Source of the DNA: Chitinophagaceae bacterium
Lineage (GTDB): Bacteria > Bacteroidota > Bacteroidia > Chitinophagales > Chitinophagaceae
DNA: 8,557 bases
Direction: 5' to 3'
Assembly: GCA_020853515.1 (NCBI GenBank)
Contig: JADYYU010000159.1
Coordinates: forward strand, 1-8,557
In this document: positions 5,713 through 8,557 of the stretch, one piece after another
How the letters are laid out: the number at the start of each line of letters is the position of its first letter
How positions within the stretch are numbered: the first letter of the stretch is position 1
The notes under the pieces: model-generated
Databases searched by the model: none
Seen by the model: the letters and a program-made list of their open reading frames with translations, nothing else
Told to the model about the DNA's origin: nothing
Program-made: the position numbers and the translations under genes

Positions 5713-6120
5713 ATGGCAAACGAACAAGGTATCAAAACAGACCCCTGGAAACTGAAAACACCTCCTTTATCTTCAGACTACGAAATGTATAAAGATGAAA
5801 AAGACGGCCGGGAAGTGATTGTTTGCGTAGTGGGCAAAACGACCCTTCTGTACGATTACCGTTGTCTGGCAGATTTACATGCGATGCTCAAAGCACATGG
5901 CGACTGGATGGATCTGGGCAGTGCTGATGAACAAAAGCCTGCTAAAGAAGGAACTGTGGAAGCCTGGGGCCGTTCTGAAAACAATCCGATCGGTGGCTGG
6001 TACGGACTCAAAAAAGGACTCCGTGGACGCTTTGGGATGTATGTGCCGCCCCTGATGGAAAAACTGGGACTGGCCGAACTGACACATAACGCAAAGGGAA
6101 ATCAGATGAGAGCCATCTGA
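5713..6120 (+). CDS. Conserved-looking hypothetical protein, 135 aa (possibly DUF6855)
   Basis: A short, soluble protein without signal peptide or membrane segment. It has the look of a conserved single-domain family: DPWKLKTPP near the N-terminus (10-18), an acidic/basic loop then REVIVCVVGKTTLLYDYR (33-50), DLHAMLKAHGDWMDLGSADE (54-73), a Trp/Gly-rich VEAWGRSENNPIGGWYGLKK (82-101), and GLRGRFGMYVPPLMEKLGL (102-120). From memory similar proteins occur in several phyla and may carry the label DUF6855; I cannot verify this. No catalytic motif is recognisable. An overlapping ATG at 5700 opens another frame and is not used; the ATG at 5713 follows a polyA stretch typical of Bacteroidota starts. 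It follows comF by 97 bp with its own promoter candidate. Confidence 0.88.
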   Translation: MANEQGIKTDPWKLKTPPLSSDYEMYKDEKDGREVIVCVVGKTTLLYDYRCLADLHAMLKAHGDWMDLGSADEQKPAKEGTVEAWGRSENNPIGGWYGLKKGLRGRFGMYVPPLMEKLGLAELTHNAKGNQMRAI

Positions 6121-6135
6121 ACAGTCGCAGAAACG

Positions 6136-6174
6136 CATTCATAATGCTGCATCAACTATAAAGCAGCATGAATG
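6136..6174. repeat. Hairpin between convergent genes
   Basis: CATTCA + TGCTGC (6136-6150, with three unpaired bases in the middle) pairs with GCAGCATGAATG (6163-6174) around a 12-nt loop, giving 12 bp in all. It lies 15 bp after the stop at 6120 and before the convergent pirin gene end at 6265. A second short palindrome, ATCATT-CC-AATGAT, follows at 6176-6189. Without a T tract on either side this may be a poor bidirectional terminator or an mRNA 3'-end stabiliser. Confidence 0.5.
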
Positions 6175-6264
6175 TATCATTCCAATGATTACTACTTTTG
6201 AATGGATTGAGTATGATGATACTGCGAACCTATCCGGTATTGGCACATGTATTTACAATCGGCC

Positions 6265-7143
6265 TTACTCTTCGAGAAAACCAAATTTACCGGCATTGAA
6301 ATCCTGTATCGCCTGCACGATCTCCTGCTGCGTATTCATGACAAAGGGTCCATGCGCTGCAATCGGTTCCTGAATGGGCTCACCACTCAAAATCAGCACC
6401 AACGCATCTTCTGTGGCCCGGATACTAAACTCTTCTCCTTCATTACTAAACAATGCCAGATGATCAGTATCAACCGTTTCATCATCGTTAATTACAATAC
6501 TACCTTCTATCAACAGCAAGGCCGTATTGTAAGCCGCAGGAAAATTAAAAGTTGCCACACCACCTCTATTTAGCCGCGCGTTAAACAGATTGACCGGTGT
6601 AAAGGTGCTTGCTGCGCCCTCTACGCCTGCGTAATTACCTGCGATCACTTCTACTTTGCCGGCATTGTCAGGAAGTTGGACAGTCTGAATAGCCTGATGC
6701 TTGATAGCCTGATATTTGGGTGTCGACATTTTATCTTTAGCAGGCAGATTGACCCATAGCTGTACCATCTGAAAATCGCCGCCTGCTTTGCTAAAATTTT
6801 CTTCATGATACTCTTTGTGCAGCACACCCGAAGCTGCCGTCATCCATTGCACATCACCCTCGCTGATGATACCACCACCCCCACTGCTGTCGTGATGCGC
6901 CACGCTGCCTTTATAAGCGATGGTAACGGTTTCGAAACCACGATGAGGGTGTACGCCCACTCCGCGCGGCTGGTCGGTCGGAGGAAAATAAAACTTTGAA
7001 TTATAGTCGAGCATAATAAAAGGACTCATCCTCTCCATATCGAGGCGATAGGCACCGGGAATAAAATTATGCACCCTAAAACCATCTCCTACAAAATGTG
7101 GCTGACGGGGAGCAACAACCATTTCAACATTTTTTACTGACAT
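6265..7143 (-). CDS. Pirin family protein (bicupin)
   Basis: A 292-residue cytosolic pirin, a two-cupin metal-binding protein. The N-terminal cupin (about 20-125) has the pirin signature GVGVHPHRGFETVTIAYKGS with His65 and His67, and GVLHKE with His109 and Glu111; together these match the four metal ligands of human pirin (His56, His58, His101, Glu103). The C-terminal cupin spans about 180-285 (PVNLFNARLNRGG, SGEPIQEPIAAHGPFVMNT). Some bacterial pirins have quercetin 2,3-dioxygenase activity and others act as redox-responsive regulators; the sequence does not tell which applies. It starts at ATG 7141-7143, close behind an exact TAnnTTTG box and an adjacent near-palindrome, so it is probably a singly transcribed, regulated gene. 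Intact and of normal length. Confidence 0.95.
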   Translation of the reverse strand: MSVKNVEMVVAPRQPHFVGDGFRVHNFIPGAYRLDMERMSPFIMLDYNSKFYFPPTDQPRGVGVHPHRGFETVTIAYKGSVAHHDSSGGGGIISEGDVQWMTAASGVLHKEYHEENFSKAGGDFQMVQLWVNLPAKDKMSTPKYQAIKHQAIQTVQLPDNAGKVEVIAGNYAGVEGAASTFTPVNLFNARLNRGGVATFNFPAAYNTALLLIEGSIVINDDETVDTDHLALFSNEGEEFSIRATEDALVLILSGEPIQEPIAAHGPFVMNTQQEIVQAIQDFNAGKFGFLEE

Positions 7144-7161
7144 ATCGTATTATTTAGACAG

Positions 7162-7169
7162 CAAAATTA
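7162..7169 (-). promoter_or_regulatory. -7 promoter element of the pirin gene
   Basis: Minus-strand TAATTTTG, an exact match to TAnnTTTG, 18 bp upstream of the ATG. The -33 region has only a partial match (TGG near 7187-7189), which would make the promoter dependent on an activator or inherently weak. Confidence 0.55.
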
Positions 7170-7170
7170 G

Positions 7171-7188
7171 GGTATGCTGCAACATGCC
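7171..7188. promoter_or_regulatory. 18-bp near-palindrome, candidate operator for the pirin gene
   Basis: GGTATGCTGCAACATGCC: seven of nine half-site positions are Watson-Crick symmetric, one is a T/G pair and one is C/A. It sits immediately upstream of the -7 box (7162-7169), in the -10 to -33 interval, where a bound dimeric regulator would block or remodel RNA polymerase binding. Confidence 0.45.
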
Positions 7189-7362
7189 ACTGTGACTTAT
7201 GTCAAAAACTACAAGTTCAGGGATAGAGATGTCAATATCATAAAATCATCTGTTGCCCCGACACTCAGATAAGATGCATGGGTAAAATGCTTGTGAATGG
7301 ATGTACAAGCTGTTTATAATATTTCAAATAAATATGCGGCCGTAGCGATTGCCCGCCACATA

Positions 7363-7665
7363 TCACACCCAAATTGTTACACCCGTAAGCTTTCCGATTT
7401 CTATTTGTTCCACTTTTCTGACCTCCGCTTTAAGGGGTAAAAGATAGGTTTTCAATTTTGTATCAAACCAGATCGCAGTAGCCCACTCTGTACGCCCGAT
7501 TTTTGCGATTACTTTGAGTCTCCCCCATCCTTCTTCTTCTGACTGTAGGTTTGTTCTGATTTCGGTGGCTAGTTCGGCAGGTAAAGAAATAAAGTGCCAG
7601 GCTGCTGCTCCCTGGTATTTCCACGGCTGCCCGCTGAATTCGTATTTGATGCCTTTGTGTTTCAT
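7363..7665 (-). CDS. DUF1905 domain protein
   Basis: A 100-residue single-domain DUF1905 protein. The family pattern is clear: YEFSGQPWKYQG-AAAWHFISLP (residues 8-29), GWGRLKVIAKIGRTEWATAI (46-65), DTKLKTYLLPLKAEVRK (69-85), and a short beta-rich end. The domain folds as a small beta-barrel of unknown function, often found alone or fused to a YdeI/OmpD-associated C-terminal domain; that extension is absent here. It has no signal peptide. It follows the VOC gene in the same direction across 114 bp and has its own promoter candidate at 7683-7714, so the two may be partly independent. The ATG at 7663-7665 is the only sensible start. Family call is confident, function unknown. Confidence 0.88.
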   Translation of the reverse strand: MKHKGIKYEFSGQPWKYQGAAAWHFISLPAELATEIRTNLQSEEEGWGRLKVIAKIGRTEWATAIWFDTKLKTYLLPLKAEVRKVEQIEIGKLTGVTIWV

Positions 7666-7682
7666 TCTTTACTTACAGATCG

Positions 7683-7714
7683 CAGAGATACCATCAATTC
7701 AAGATGATGACAAA
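7683..7714 (-). promoter_or_regulatory. Promoter of the DUF1905 gene
   Basis: On the minus strand TTTG (7714-7711), 20 bp, then TATCTCTG (7690-7683), one mismatch from TAnnTTTG. It ends 17 bp before the ATG at 7665, which suits a short leader, and lies wholly downstream of the VOC stop codon. Confidence 0.5.
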
Positions 7715-7779
7715 CAGATTGATCTCCCTCTCCATCATCCCGCCATATCCGTTGCACTTTTTTTTGGGCAATTCAGCAC

Positions 7780-8172
7780 TTAGCTCATGGGAGTGCAGAT
7801 CTCAATTAAAAATCCATCCATATCACGAACGTACGCTACGACTTGTCCCCAGGATTTTGACATGGGACTTTCAACAAGCGTTGCGCCTGCATCAACAGCC
7901 GACTGAATGGTTTCTTCTACATTGTCTGTGGTAAAACCAATTTCAATCCCGAACGGTTTAGTTGCTAAACTACTTTCAGTAAACCCCTCTTTTAAATTTG
8001 TATGAGCCAGCTCCAAAGAGGCAAATGACAAGGTCGTTTCGCCCACTAAAAGTTCGCCATAACTTTCGTCCGGTGTTAAAAATTTTCTTGCAAAACCGAA
8101 TGCTTTCTCATAAAAGCAGAGGGCCTTTTCTACGTCCTTCACGTATAAAATGGTGTAGGCAAATTTTATCAT
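7780..8172 (-). CDS. VOC family protein (glyoxalase/bleomycin-resistance fold)
   Basis: A 130-residue single-chain vicinal-oxygen-chelate protein with two beta-alpha-beta-beta-beta modules: YTILYVKDVEKALCFYEKAF (residues 6-25) opens the first, and IEIGFTTDNVEETIQSAVDA (76-95) followed by WGQVVAYVRDMDGFLIEICT (108-127) forms the second. Glu124 in the terminal FLIEICTP is the usual last metal position, but the first-strand position that is His in glyoxalase I is Tyr6, and the second-module ligand is not a clear His. A glyoxalase I activity is therefore unlikely; many such proteins bind metals or small hydrophobic compounds, or act as stand-alone resistance or isomerase-like proteins. Normal length, ATG at 8170-8172, soluble. 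DUF1905 is downstream on the same strand. Confidence 0.92.
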   Translation of the reverse strand: MIKFAYTILYVKDVEKALCFYEKAFGFARKFLTPDESYGELLVGETTLSFASLELAHTNLKEGFTESSLATKPFGIEIGFTTDNVEETIQSAVDAGATLVESPMSKSWGQVVAYVRDMDGFLIEICTPMS

Positions 8173-8188
8173 TATTCTTTTTTCTTTT

Positions 8189-8196
8189 TAAAATTA
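8189..8196 (-). promoter_or_regulatory. Possible -7 element of the VOC gene
   Basis: Minus-strand TAATTTTA, one mismatch from TAnnTTTG, 16 bp upstream of the ATG. There is no TTTG at the proper -33 distance; the nearest TTG is 27 bp away, inside the repeated TATTCTTG block. Confidence 0.25.
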
Positions 8197-8215
8197 AAAC
8201 ATTGAACTGTCCTTA

Positions 8216-8251
8216 TATTCTTGCAATCCCGCACCTATTCTTGCCGCAATC
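8216..8251. repeat. Tandem direct repeat upstream of the VOC gene
   Basis: TATTCTTGCAATC (8216-8228) recurs as TATTCTTGCCGCAATC (8236-8251), identical except for a three-base insertion, with starts 20 bp apart, about two helical turns. It lies 44-79 bp upstream of the VOC start, a position suited to an activator, though it may be an incidental duplication. Confidence 0.4.
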
Positions 8252-8346
8252 TTTTCCCTGCAACTACCGGCTTGGCTAAACAGTTTACACGTCTACCTAA
8301 TATACAAATGATGAATGAACTGTACTGCTGCTTGCTATCCATATCG

Positions 8347-8557
8347 CTATTGAACAACTATCTTCCTGTTTGTAAAGTTCATCTTTTCGTCTGTTATTTG
8401 CACAAAATAAATACCTGCTTTAAGATCCGCTCTGTCAATGCTGAACAGACTTCCGCTAAAGTTAATTGTCTTTATGATCTTGCCCGACAGGTCCGTTATT
8501 TTGATGGTTACATTCTTTTGTTCATCCGAAAAATGAAGGTTCGTTTGCGACGAGAAA
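8347..8557 (-). CDS. C-terminal end of a T9SS cargo protein (type A sorting domain), partial
   Basis: The last 69 residues of a protein whose 5' part lies beyond the right edge. The frame ends at the TAG at 8347-8349. The sequence is a typical Por secretion-system tail: a short beta-sandwich with ITDLSGKIIKT, FSIDRADLKAGIYFVQITDE and the basic ending NRKIVVQ. Such domains direct Sec-exported proteins across the outer membrane through the type IX secretion system and are then removed or used for surface attachment. What the cargo does cannot be read from this piece. It is the clearest taxonomic marker in the window. The spacer to the VOC gene (8173-8346) shows no clear terminator for it. Confidence 0.9.
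   Translation of the reverse strand, partial: FSSQTNLHFSDEQKNVTIKITDLSGKIIKTINFSGSLFSIDRADLKAGIYFVQITDEKMNFTNRKIVVQ

Noticed and set aside
5298..5735. A 145-codon frame antisense to comF
   Set aside because: It is opposite the PRPP-loop region of comF, runs across the intergenic gap, and its translation looks random.
7289..7335. Short hairpins GCTTGT/ACAAGC and ATATTT/AAATAT between pirin and the DUF1905 gene
   Set aside because: Six-base stems, one purely A/T, in AT-rich spacer are expected by chance and have no proper terminator tail.
1..8557. CRISPR array, tRNA, rRNA, insertion sequence or phage genes
   Set aside because: I found no regularly spaced repeats, no tRNA T-loop/anticodon pattern, and no transposase, integrase or phage-like protein in any frame.

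Overview
The window looks chromosomal and comes from a member of the Bacteroidota, plausibly a Chitinophagales/Chitinophagaceae-type organism. This rests on three things. A C-terminal type IX secretion (Por) sorting tail runs off the right edge. The best promoter matches fit the Bacteroidota -33/-7 pattern (TTTG or TTG, then TAnnTTTG). A/T-rich sequence rather than a strong Shine-Dalgarno precedes most starts. I see no transposase, integrase, CRISPR array, tRNA or rRNA, and no obvious imported island.

Layout. Left block: a DUF2461/TIGR02453 protein (minus) is divergent from a secreted hypothetical protein (plus), which ends in a clear intrinsic terminator. A roughly 300-bp spacer follows, with inverted repeats and a possible gene remnant, then a YugP-type membrane zinc metallopeptidase (minus). 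Centre: a long, structured intergenic region of nearly 800 bp holds an orphan promoter-terminator pair that would make an RNA of about 55 nt, several hairpins, and a 44-codon minus-strand ORF. After it comes radA, then a ComF-type phosphoribosyltransferase 17 bp downstream, then a 135-residue conserved-looking cytosolic protein of unknown function. Right block (all minus): a pirin-family cupin with a near-palindrome next to its promoter, a DUF1905 protein, a VOC (glyoxalase-fold) protein, and the last 69 residues of a T9SS cargo protein.

How the genes fit together. Most are single-gene or two-gene housekeeping units. The one functional link I can defend is radA-comF. RadA is a branch-migration helicase used in recombination repair and transformation, and ComF proteins are tied to uptake and recombination of transforming DNA in other bacteria. 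The pair is therefore a candidate DNA-uptake/recombination operon. The least explained part of the window is the 2751-3534 intergenic region.
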